Origin: Cristatella mucedo
Taxonomy: Eukaryota; Bryozoa; Phylactolaemata; Cristatellidae
Assembly: GCA_009760855.2 (NCBI GenBank)
Contig: WPIO01000079.1
Coordinates: 1,627,501-1,691,500, forward strand
DNA: 64,000 nucleotides
Direction of reading: 5' to 3'
The notes beneath the pieces are model-generated. The model ran no database searches and was not told the origin of the DNA. It saw nothing but the letters and a program-made list of their open reading frames with translations. This document shows positions 1 to 10,645 of the stretch, one piece after another; position 1 is the first letter of the stretch; every line of letters starts with the position of its first letter. A program made the position numbers and the translations under genes.

Positions 1-149
1 TCTTTATTACTGCAAGAAAAAACCTGAAAAAAGACACGGACTTCCTTGTTTACTGCTCAGATGCTTACTATAAAATCGAGGCATCTGTAAATTTGGGATG
101 ATCTTAATGGCTAATTGTCTTCTGAAAATTTGGAGATTACATTCGAATT

Positions 150-530
150 CAGGTCAGAAGAGCGGGCCCATTAGTTGATCATTTAGCTGTGCCTCGAACT
201 GAGCTAAAATCCTCTGGAGAGCGCGCCTTAAGCTCGTGTGCTTTCAAAGCCTGAAACTCGCTCTCAACTGACGTCCCGCCATATCCTGAATTAACGGCAC
301 TTAAAATAAAGCTAAAAGCGCACCTGCTGATCACAGCATTAGCTGATTCATAGATATTGGTCATTTGTGTGCTTGTGCATGATGAAGCTGTGCTTGTTAG
401 TACTAACAATATTATATGTGATGACACAGTGCATGTTAAAGCTAACTATAGGGCATGCTTTCTTTACAACATTTATTAAGTGCCTAGAGAAAGGTCGATT
501 TTTCTTAGAGCGTTTAAATGTATTAATACT
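150..530 (+). mobile_element. LINE-B fragment, diverged 3' end
   Basis: About 190-350 translates to the C-terminal motif of LINE-B (PRTELKSSGERALSS, then NSLSTDVPPYPELTALK), interrupted by a stop. A diverged copy of the 3' hairpin follows at about 475-530 (AAGTGCCTAGAGAAAGG, then CTTAGAGCGTTTAAATG). This is an old, decayed 5'-truncated copy. Confidence 0.6.
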
Positions 531-535
531 GCTTT

Positions 536-1569
536 TAAATATAGAAATAAAGCTAAAGAGAAAGGGGTAAATGACTGTGGCAAGATTTTTATTAAGGATT
601 GACTGCTCAATCTATGTTTATTGTGCTTCCGAAGAATTCAAAATCGCTTAATACCAGATTACCAAGAGGACTGTTTGTTAATATGCCAATCGTCTAGCCG
701 TTAAGAAGATTGAAGATTGTTCAAGCCAGCTTGTTTTATTTGTGCATCTGGTGTGCCGTTACACCGCATTTGTGTGTAGGCCTGACTTGTTCTTAGTTTT
801 TTGGGCTTTATTTGACTTACAACGGTCCCCCATATACCTGTATGTAGGCAGTCAGTCCGATTTTACTATAAAAGTATACACTGGGGCTTTGAAGTCCTCG
901 CTGGTTGATTTCTCGAATATAAAATTGGGAATCTAGGTGAAGACATGTATTAAGTTTCATCTAAGGACCAAACTCACTCAAAACATTGGCTTGTATCGTG
1001 TTTTAGCACTCCGGCAGTAAGAAATTTCTAATTCTGGATTGACCAAAGGCGGAGATGATGCTGTTTAATTGCAGGCACGCTCAGTGTCAACCGCTCTAAT
1101 GTTCGTTATTCAAAGAAGAGGGTTATTGCTAAAGCCAGCACAAAATCTGAATAGAATAAGATCCAAAATTTCGCCAGATGTGCATTATCTAGTAGTTATA
1201 GGTTTGAAATTACATAGTGACGAGTGACTAGTTGATCCAAACCATGGTGTTTTGTGGGAGACGGCAGACAAGTGAAAAGAAACTAGTTCAAGCACTAAGC
1301 TTGATAGTAAACTGATCTGATTTCAGCAAGAAAGACTGAAAAGAAATCGATTCAGCCAAGATTGAATACCTTTGATTTTAGCCACGTCGCAGTCACAACC
1401 AACTTGACAATAGCAAAGACCAGAAAGTCAATCCACATTGATGGAGGCTTGTTGGATAAGAAAAGTGTATAGGCACGTTATACAAGAGACATTTAAGGTT
1501 ACAGTGGACTAGAGTACCAAGGTAAAGTGACTCATAGTGACTCTAGCAGTAGAATGCGTTACAACGCAA
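536..1569. other. No recognisable gene
   Basis: AT-leaning sequence with short random ORFs only. I see no repeat, splice-bounded exon or RNA gene here. Confidence 0.5.
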
Positions 1570-1570
1570 G

Positions 1571-1728
1571 AGTGGGCCCAGTGGTTAAGGGGCTCACCCA
1601 GACCAAGGTTGATGTATATTTATTCGATGACCGAGGTCGTGGGTTCAAGCCCGTGGCATATGCGAAGCACATGAATAGAGATTAGGCTCTCCTAGGGCAC
1701 TATACGAATAAATCATGCATTTATTAAA
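1571..1728 (+). mobile_element. SINE-1 copy (tRNA-derived)
   Basis: A tRNA-like head has an A-box-like segment (GGGCCCAGTGGTTAAGGGG) and a B-box-like segment (GTCGTGGGTTCAAGCCC). The tail AGAGATTAGGCTCTCCTAGGG-CACTATACGAATAAAT is the SINE-1 hairpin end, with substitutions in both stems. About 158 bp, nearly full length. Pol III promoter boxes are inferred from the tRNA resemblance. Confidence 0.75.
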
Positions 1729-2984
1729 TGCGATAGCTACGACCGCTTAAATTTTAAAGTTGCAAACTGAATGCACATTTTCATTTTCCCTTTGCTTATT
1801 ACATTTAGGCTTCGAGCTAAGGATACGGCGTTCACGAGCCACGGCCAAAGCAACAGCACCGACGAGTGTATTTGTGCGATTCTAGTGACAGTATGTATCA
1901 TCCGTGCGCCATCTTGTGCCGGATACGACGGGCAGTCAGAGCCCGAGTGATTGCCGGAGCAGCCGGCTGGCTTAGTACTCGGCACCGAGATAGCAAATGT
2001 CGACACGATTGCGGGAGCAAGCAGCAAGCTTTTCAATGCCCATGCACCCTGCTTACACTGTAGCTGGAGGCGAGAAACGCGTGCGTCCGGGATGCCACTA
2101 CGGTTCGTCCGGATTCCCATTATGCTAGCGAACCGTTTTGTAACTTTTAATTACATATATAAATGTGTGTGTGTAAGTGTGTGCGCGTGTGTAATTTCTA
2201 AATCACCTTAAGATAATCTAGTCTATGCGCTCTTAACGTGCTGCAGGTCATTGACGGTGAGCTCTTAACCTGAGCGCCGAACCAAACAAGGTTCATGCAT
2301 GTTCCAGTCATCCGAGCTCTCCAATTCATTTTCAGCTTTCAATCCCACGGCAGCTGGCCTCTGAAAACCCCGCAGATTCAAAAAGTCGATACTTCGCAAA
2401 GTCATCATATCTAACCTGCTGAGCTGATGAATTTATCCGCAAATATTTCATTCAATGATCACAGCAGCTCAACGGTAAAGTTTCCCTACTTTCAGCATCT
2501 TAACAAGATAGAACATCATGGCTTGCTTGAGTGTGAATACATCGTCCGAGGTAGCGCATGCATTCATACAGTTTGACTGTTTTAAAACTGTTCTCATTAA
2601 TCATTCTGCTTGTTTATGCTCGAAAATGATTATCTGGTGCGGCACTTCGCTTCTATACTTGTCGGACGTGAAAGACACAACTACTAATCTGTACTGCTTC
2701 CACATCAAGCAGAGTATCTACGTCAATGTTGTGTGACTCAAATTTAAGTTTCGTAATTTTCTATCCCTCTGCTTACCTATCCAAAACGCGTGGGATTTCA
2801 CCACACACTCGCTCCTCAATCTCAATCCATTTAGCTAGGCCTTCAACCATAGTCAAATCATTGGAATATCATCCTTGCAATTCGTCTCCTTCTAGACCTC
2901 CTCATTCTTACCGGCCTCCATCCAAGCGAATAGTCCTTCTTGTGCTTGCGCTTTCTGAAACTGAGCCCATTACCACTAATAAAT
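1729..2984. other. No recognisable gene; short (GT)n
   Basis: An impure (GT)n run lies at about 2163-2198. Otherwise there are only short overlapping ORFs without codon structure. Confidence 0.45.
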
Positions 2985-3056
2985 TTCTCGTGCTCTGTGC
3001 CATATGTGCGAGCGCCTAAATAAGCGTTATTTTTGGGGCTATACAAATAAATTATT
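2985..3056 (+). mobile_element. SINE-1 tail fragment
   Basis: The motif GAGCGCCTAAATAAG, then GGGGCTATACAAATAAATT, matches the SINE-1 3' end. The hairpin is decayed and the tRNA-like head is missing or too diverged to see. Confidence 0.45.
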
Positions 3057-3605
3057 ACTATCGCGTTACCATAGAAAATATAACAAAATACACTGCCTTC
3101 CGGATACTTTAATGGAAACCTTGCTGAGCATTCCTGGAGCAATTAAAATTTAAGAATACAGATGGTCTCTGGTGTTCATTCATACAAATAAATAATCCAT
3201 AATTCATGCAAAATGCAATGCTAAATTCAACATTGAAAGTCCACTTTGAAGCCGCATGTGTATTCGTCTGCCTTTATTCTAGACACTGCACTCATTATGG
3301 CTGTACCAACGGATAAGCACTGTAAATATACCAGAGGGCACACTATACGCTTTACATACTCGGCTACTTGCGTTTACGGGACGAACTCGCTCATGGACTC
3401 ACATTGAAGTGTATTCTGATTGTATTGCTTTTATAGTTACAATATAATTATTATTCTTACTAATAACCTACGCCGTCTTCCAGGTTGCCCTTTTCCTCGG
3501 CCCAAGGCGCTCACTTCCGCTTATTCTTCAGTAGATTTCCCTGTCGCCTCTGTGAGCAAGCGTGAATTGATGCTTGCTTGCTGACGATCCGACTCGGAAT
3601 CCAAT

Positions 3606-3710
3606 GAATGCGGCCGGCTGAATTATAGCGACGGCTGGACGTAATATAGTGATTGCGGAATGTATTATAAAAACTGCGGGCCGTATTACTAAGACCGCAG
3701 GATGAAAAAC
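3606..3710 (-). repeat. Diverged 21-bp tandem repeat encoding heptapeptides
   Basis: On the minus strand five successive 21-bp units translate in frame as VFHPAVL, VIRPAVF, IIHSAIT, ILRPAVA and IIQPAAF. The units have diverged at the nucleotide level but kept the 21-bp period and an open frame. The enclosing minus-strand ORF runs 3716 to 3528 (62 aa). Whether it is expressed is unknown. Confidence 0.6.
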
Positions 3711-3716
3711 TAGCAA

Positions 3717-4834
3717 CTCAAATCATTACAGATCCGGCAAAGCTCTCTCAGTCCGCGTCTCGTAAGCCAGTCCAGCTCTTATAGTTTCGCAGGAGAGGCT
3801 CAAAGCCTTCCTGCAGCACTCTGCCTACTTATCTGCCAGAATATTTAACGCTTTAAAGCTAGCGCAAAAACTCAGTAAAACTAGCTCGAGATTCGGTTCT
3901 TAAACGAAACAAGTCACCGCGGGCTCGCGTGAATCACGTGACACTTCGCCCTGCTCAACTCCGGCACTGCAGTGCGGCCAAACGAGCTGCACATTTTCTA
4001 TGAGCCCCAAAATGTACGAGCTAATGGTCAAAAGATGTGGCTGGGGATAGAGGCCGGTTTGGGGGGCGTTTCCCCCATCCCCCCAGCCGCAAGAGTGGGG
4101 CTGGCAGCGACCGAGGCTGCAGCGTATAACGGCCGCGGCAGAGCCCGCTTGCTGGGGGAGAGGCCTGAGGGCAGTCCGGTGGGGTTCTGGACATGGATGA
4201 GGTTTCCGTACACCCTAGTGTTACGTAACATGACCTTTGCTCTTCGGTTCTTTGCTTGCTTACCTGCGTGTGAGGATGCAGATGACGATACTTTCCAGGT
4301 GTGTAACCAACCGGTGGCCATGAATGTCCTCATGTTTGCTTTAGCGTGCTGGCCCTAAGCCCGACGCTCGCTGGCTGTCGCGTGCTCATTACCGGTAATC
4401 TAGGGTGCTGACTTTCTTGCTTCGACTTTTAAAGTGTCTGTTCACAGACTAACTTCTCCGTGGGCATTTTAAAAATTACGAATTCTTATTGTGGGTTCTC
4501 GCAAGTGCGTTTCTTATTTAAAAATTTCTCTGAATAAATTTAACGATTCTAGGAGTCACTAAGTGCCTTACCCCTTGGGGCTTAATTGCTGATTAGGAAA
4601 TTGGGTTGGGAGCCACTGGCAGTGCGCACCTTCCAAAAGTCAAAGTGCAGAATGAAAAGCTTTAATGTAGCGCTCGAATATAGATCAGTTCTCGTACGGT
4701 GCTATATGAATGCTTTATGTGATTACATTGCTTCATCAGCTTCGTTCCACCTTCATGTGCCGTCAAAGGCAGCCATGGCACCCAGCCAAGCTATTCAGAA
4801 ATGTCTCACATCGCCCACAGTCAGATTAGCTTGA
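3717..4834. other. No recognisable gene
   Basis: A 128-codon plus-strand ORF at 3972-4358 overlaps an open minus-strand frame. It has no family resemblance, so I treat it as chance. Confidence 0.4.
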
Positions 4835-4835
4835 T

Positions 4836-5418
4836 AATAATAATAATAATAATAATAGCAATAATAAAAAAATGTGTATAGCACCCTCAGAGAAATTATT
4901 TTTTCTAGGCACTTTACATATGCGATGAAGGATGTGGGATCATATGGTTACTGATAATATGCCAAGTGTCAACATGCGAACGTGGTTAGTGGTAGAATGT
5001 GCAGTGTCAGTAGGCATAATCGCACAATGGACAAATCTCAAGGCCTTCCAAGAATGCTGCATAAAACAGGTGCACTTTTTGCTTCTTTTTTAAATGTCTT
5101 TAATTCAGGGGCGTTTCGTGATTTTAGCCGGAAGTGATTTCCAGGCTTTGGAAGCATACCAACTAAAGGTATGGTCTCCAAAGGATTTAACACTCATTCT
5201 AGGCATAGCTAAACAGTGTGAGTCAGAAGAGCGGCTATTTTGATGCCGGGTTAGGTTGGAGACTAGTTCCGGTAGGTATTCTGGAGCAAGAGAATAGAGG
5301 AACCTAAGAGTTCGTGATAAAACCTTGAATTCAACGAGCTGCTTGATTGGGGAGTCAGTGCAGGTCGGTGAGAAATTACTTAATATGGCAACTTCGAAGC
5401 TCACAGCAGACAAGCCTA
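4836..5418 (-). mobile_element. LINE-B 3' fragment
   Basis: On the minus strand the fragment reads the LINE-B C-terminal region (5413-5105, including NLTRHQNSRSSDSHCLAMPR and KSFGDHTF), then the 3' UTR, then the hairpin (ATGTAAAGTGCCTAGAAAA, then TTTCTCTGAGGGTGCTAT), then (TTA)n at about 4836-4860. It is 5'-truncated at about 5418. Confidence 0.8.
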
Positions 5419-5532
5419 AGAAGTAAGAACGGTTGGATTACGGCTTAAAAGACAAGACTTCTACTGCTTCCCATGCTTACTCGGCGCTTTGCGAGGCCGG
5501 GACATTTTCCTAGTGGATCTGTTATCATCCGT

Positions 5533-5672
5533 GCTTGAGCTGGTTTGGTCCAGCGTTTAAGGTCCTCGCGCCGACCAAGGTCTAGTTGAGGTCGTGGGCT
5601 CGAGCCCCGAAGTATATGCGAAGCGCCCGAGTAGAGATTAAGTTCTCTTGGGGTGCTATACAAATGATATAT
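5533..5672 (+). mobile_element. SINE-1 copy (tRNA-derived)
   Basis: The head reads GAGCTGGTTTGGTCCAGCG and the B-box region is GTCGTGGGCTCGAGCCCCG. The 3' hairpin at 5622-5657 pairs AGCGCCC with GGGTGCT (one G-U) and has an inner AGAGA/TCTCT stem. This is one of the clearest SINE-1 hairpins in the window. A SINE-2 copy follows directly. Confidence 0.8.
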
Positions 5673-5677
5673 TTCTC

Positions 5678-5856
5678 GAGCCGTGATGGCACACTAGGTA
5701 CGTGGCTGCTTTTCACGACCTCTGTCCCGATGTCGCGGGCTCGAGTCATGCGGTAGTCGATCCTGTATCGCCACTGCATGCGCTGGTGATAGCCGTAAAG
5801 GCTCTTCTGTCGCTATAGAAAATAGTCTGTTAAATCAGCTAGTATTTATTTCATGG
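5678..5856 (+). mobile_element. SINE-2 copy
   Basis: It aligns along its whole length with the reverse complement of 10459-10645. Shared blocks are GAGCCGTGAYGGCAYACT near the 5' end, a B-box-like GTCGCGGGCTCGAGT, GGTGATAGCC, and the 3' end CTGTTAAATCAGCTAGTATT. It lies immediately 3' of a SINE-1 copy, in tandem orientation. Confidence 0.75.
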
Positions 5857-6554
5857 CTCAAAACTGGCAGAGGATATGCACTGGCAGAGGATACTGGCAC
5901 ACTTCTCAGACATTAAGTTGCTGATGGCTCGCTCCACGTCAGAGCCATAGATAGAAACTTGGGAGTTTCCAAATAAAGAACTTCTGCCCATCTTCGCGCG
6001 ACAGTACCGCTTAGAGAAGCAGACATCCGCGGAAATGGTGGGCATAGTGGACGCTTTTTGGTTCCAAGTGAAGAGAGTTTGGCTTGCAGCGGCCACGATC
6101 AGCCGTAAGGGTCTCGATATGGCGTCGCTTTCTCTACCTTGTCCAGCTCAAATGCTAAGGGTACGCTGCCTTGGCTGCTGTCACGCTCTGAAAGGCTCCA
6201 TAATACGCTACGATGACTAGCCATGTCTTAAAAAAGATATTATTAACGCTCATGCCCAACTTACAGGATGACGCCTTTATGATGGAAAAGGTGACGTCTA
6301 CTATTATATCGTGACGGATGGGACACACGATGAGAGAAAAATAAAGAGCTGGTCATAGTCGACTGCTTTGTCGAGATGATCAGGCTGAATTTCGTGAGAA
6401 TGATTTATCGAAGTGGTAGGTACACGCGATGGACACGTGGACTTCTACTCTGCAGGCCACGATCGTCGATCGCCGCAGTCGAATCGCGGTCGTCCTATCT
6501 AGCATTACCCTCCCAACAGAGGCTACAATGCTGCGTCCATCACGAACTGTGAGA
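5857..6554. other. No recognisable gene
   Basis: Short ORFs only; no family or repeat recognised before the LINE-A tail begins. Confidence 0.4.
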
Positions 6555-8490
6555 TCAGTAATGAAATGTAATGTAACGTATCTCCGTCAGTAACTCCATA
6601 AAGTCATAAAGACCACGTGGGTGTTACCAGGAGAGTTTTGTATAGAGGACTCGCGGCCTAAGCAGCTGTCGGTATGCATTCGGTAGCCAACAGACTTCGT
6701 CTCACGCAACAAAGAGAAAGTGGAAAGCATTGCAGAGTCAGGAGACCATTTGAGGTAGTGAGTAGCATGGAAGTAGCAGCTCAGGACCACTGAAAAGGAT
6801 GAGCCGTAGTCGGCAGTAGGAGAGTAGTTTTCGTTGCGTAAAAATTATGGAAGTGAGTTCCACAGTCTAGGACCTGCGGAGCTAAAGCTTCTGTCGCCAA
6901 CGGTCTTTAATTGGAGGAATGGAACAGCGAATTTATTATCCACACAGGACCTGAGGGCGCGAGCAGGCTGAAACTGGTGCAGCAGTTCAGCTAGTTATGA
7001 AGGAGCCAAGCCGTGGCGGGCCTCGTGGGTCAGCGTAAGAACTTTGCTCTGGATCTGTTTCTCAACCGGCATCCATCTCTTTTAGCAAAGGAGACACGTG
7101 CTCAAACCGCTGGAACTTGAAGGCTAGCCTTGCAGCCATATTCATATTCTGCTGCAGTGCCTAATAGCTTTCTTTGGCAGCCAAGCCAATAGGGAATTGC
7201 TATAATCAAACCGAGACAGAAATAAGGAGCTAGTTGAATTTTTTACAAACAACTGTGGAAGACAGCTCCTAATCTTGGATAAAGATCGGACGTGATGGTT
7301 AGCTGTAGAAGCAGTCTTCTGAATGAAGCTTTTAAAATTAAGGCAGTTGCCGAAAACGAGACCTAAATTTTGAGTACGTGGTGATGGTCGCACAATAGCA
7401 TCACCTATTAGAAGAGCAAATCCTTTTAATCCAGCCACACGCTTGGGGTGTCCTATGAGCAGCAGTTTGGTTTTATCATCATTTAATTTCAGGAAGTTTT
7501 CCGACATCCAGGATCGAATATCGACAAAGCAAGCATTCAGTTTTTCAGTTGCCGCAGCAGATTCCGACGGTTTGAATGACAAATACAACTGAATATCGTC
7601 AGGGGAGAAGTTATATCCTATTCCAAGGGCCTTAATGACTTTTCCCAGAGGTTGTGCATAAATGGAGAACAGCAAGGGTCCGAGTACGGACCCTTGAGGG
7701 ACTCCACAGGTGACCCTTCTCGTTTGTGAGACCTGACCCCCACACGACACGGATTGAACACGATCAGACAAGTACGATTTAAACCACGCCAGTGCTTCGT
7801 CTGCTAGACCGATCTTTGTTCTCAATCGTTCAAGCAGAACTTCGCGATTAATGTTTTCGAAGGCAGCAGACAGATCTAGCATAGCTACGGCAGTGACATT
7901 CCTGTCGTCGTTGCCACGTAGAATGTTATTGTTAACACGGAGGAGAGCAGTTTCAGTGGAGTGCTGCCTCTTGAAACCTGATTGAAATGTTTCTGACATT
8001 TCATTATTTTCAATATGTTCAATCAGCTGCTTAGCAACAATTTTTTCAAGAATCTTTGACAAGAAAGGAAGAAGGGAAACTGGGCGATAGTTTGCAAGGA
8101 CCTCTGTGTCTAAGCCAGGGTTTTTAAGAATGGGTCTAACGATTGCCGATTTGAAGGACTTTGAGACGACTCCTTTTCCCAAAGAAGCAATAAAAACTTT
8201 GGTTACATCAGGGCTAAGTTGGTCTGCTAGTGAAAACCACAGAGATGAGGGTATTGGGTCTTCAGGAGACGAGCTCTTTTTGCTAGACCTTATTAAGGTA
8301 GCCACATCGCATGCAGAAACCTCGGAGAACCTTTTAAGGAAGGTCACAGATTGAGGAACGACGACTGCTTTAGTCGGAGGGGGCTTAATGGATGCACGAA
8401 TGTGCACAGTTCTTTCAGTAAAGAAGGCTGAAAAGCAGTCTGCAGGCACTAATCGAGAACGTGAACGAGCTGGCATGCTTAGCACACTTC
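6555..8490 (-). mobile_element. LINE-A, longest copy (CR1/L2-type non-LTR retrotransposon)
   Basis: Read on the minus strand, this copy starts inside the linker before the RT domain at about 8490. It runs through RT (8485-7142) and the C-terminal region (GDRSFSSAGPRLWNSLP-like). It ends in a short 3' UTR with a TTACATTACATTT tail at about 6560. The endonuclease and any ORF1 are missing, so it is 5'-truncated, which is usual for target-primed insertions. The order of RT blocks and the C-terminal region fit the CR1/L2/Jockey group. The other LINE-A copies in the window align to its 3' half. Confidence 0.9.
7142..8485 (-). pseudogene. LINE-A reverse transcriptase, truncated and frameshifted
   Basis: The 447-codon frame holds the RT blocks in order: YRPVSLLPFLSKILEKIVAK (about residue 134), FQSGFKRQHSTETALL, the motif A region AMLDLSAAFENINREVL, the block GVPQGSVLGPLLFS, the catalytic box region FSPDDIQLYLSF, and FLKLNDDKTKLLLIGHPKR. 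The Asp of motif A and both Asp of the catalytic box are present, but the usual YADD reads SPDD. The frame ends early after LPKKAIRHCSRI. Compared with the copy at 42.1-42.9 kb, one base is missing just before this point, and the remaining C-terminal sequence continues in another frame to about 6590. This is therefore a dead copy of a polymerase that would copy LINE RNA at a nicked target site. Confidence 0.9.
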
Positions 8491-9475
8491 TGGTTTCATA
8501 GGGTTAAACTCGTGCCCGTCGCCTCCTGCAACAATTTTGCTAGCAATATCATCGTATTCTTCAATTTGATCAATGCCGTCATCAATCTGGCGACTAGCTG
8601 GCACAAGTGAAACGACTAAACTTAGCGAGCAAAAGAAGAATGGCTGATTACAATCAAGGAACAACAGGCAGTGATTGGTCCCTGTTTGAATTAGGAGACG
8701 GCCCAGCGCTGGCTCGCCCACAGCGATCTGCACCTGTCGTCGCTCTGGGGCTCATACTGTGCCGCTCGATCAGCTCGTCCGGTGCGACGGTCGAGATCGC
8801 TTAGAGTATTAGAGAGGCCGGCATTAGCGTGGGCAATGACAGCCGAGTGGTGCTCTATTGCGACGCGGCTTCTAGACAGCATGCTCACATTCAAATTCGC
8901 TAACATTTTGCACCTGATAGGCGAATCCTATTCATCACACATGGGCCACCAACAGGCATTTCAAAAAAGAATACCCGGATTTACTTAATGGAATGCACTC
9001 GGTCGAGGTAACCGTCAATGTAATGCGAGTAACTGTAATGTAAACTGTAACAGTGATGCGAGAAACTGGCTACCTTGAGCTCATGGTCAAGGCCGAATAC
9101 TTATCTTGAACTCGGGTATTCTATGTGCCAGAAGTGAATGGTAAATACGTTCAACGTGGTAGGCCTTGCCTCTAGTGCGAGTGCATGAATACGTGTGAGA
9201 TCACGTATTCCGTGTCGACACTGGGATCGACATGGTCTCATTTTATTCAGTCGTTGATTCAACATTCAATTAATAGTGATGCTCTGTCTGGCTAACTGCA
9301 TATCGCCTCGGAATCAGTTCGCTGTCTACAATGAGAACAAACTCGCGTACTCATCGGCACGTTCAACGTTATCAACCTCGTTGGTGTTTAGTCAATCCTA
9401 TTAACGCAACAGCTGTTTAGCTTGCATGTGATAAAAAAGACAGGTGAGTCAGTGAAGAACGTCAACACTTCCCTC

Positions 9476-9476
<1 letters not shown>
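8491..9476. other. Flank of LINE-A; no recognisable gene
   Basis: A minus-strand frame at 8733-8479 runs up to the LINE-A 5' junction but shows no endonuclease motif, so I take it as host sequence. A short run of TGTAA-like repeats lies at about 9018-9050. Confidence 0.35.
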
Positions 9477-10454
<978 letters not shown>

Positions 10455-10458
10455 TACT

Positions 10459-10645
10459 GAAATGAAAAGAATACCAGCGGATTTAACAGCCTCTTTGTAT
10501 AGCGGCTAAAGATCCTGTATGGCTATCACCACCACTTGCAGCGGCAATAAAGAATCGCCGGCTGCAAAATTCGAACCCACAACTTCGGGACCAAGATCGG
10601 GAAAAGCAACCACCTCACCCAGTATGCCGTCACGGCTCACCGTAC
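10459..10645 (-). mobile_element. SINE-2 copy
   Basis: Reading the minus strand from 10645: GAGCCGTGACGGCATACT, an A-box-like GGTGAGGTGGTTGC, a B-box-like GTTGTGGGTTCGAAT, then CTGCAAGTGGTGGTGATAGC and the 3' end CTGTTAAATCCGCTGGTATTC. Its 3' end directly joins the (CT)n tract, which is (GA)n in SINE orientation. Confidence 0.75.

Noticed and set aside
1571-1660. Functional tRNA gene
   Set aside because: A and B boxes resemble a tRNA, but no full cloverleaf can be drawn and the sequence is one of many dispersed SINE-1 copies.
8479-8733. LINE-A endonuclease or ORF1 upstream of RT
   Set aside because: The frame has no endonuclease motif and lies beyond the apparent truncation point; it is probably flanking sequence.
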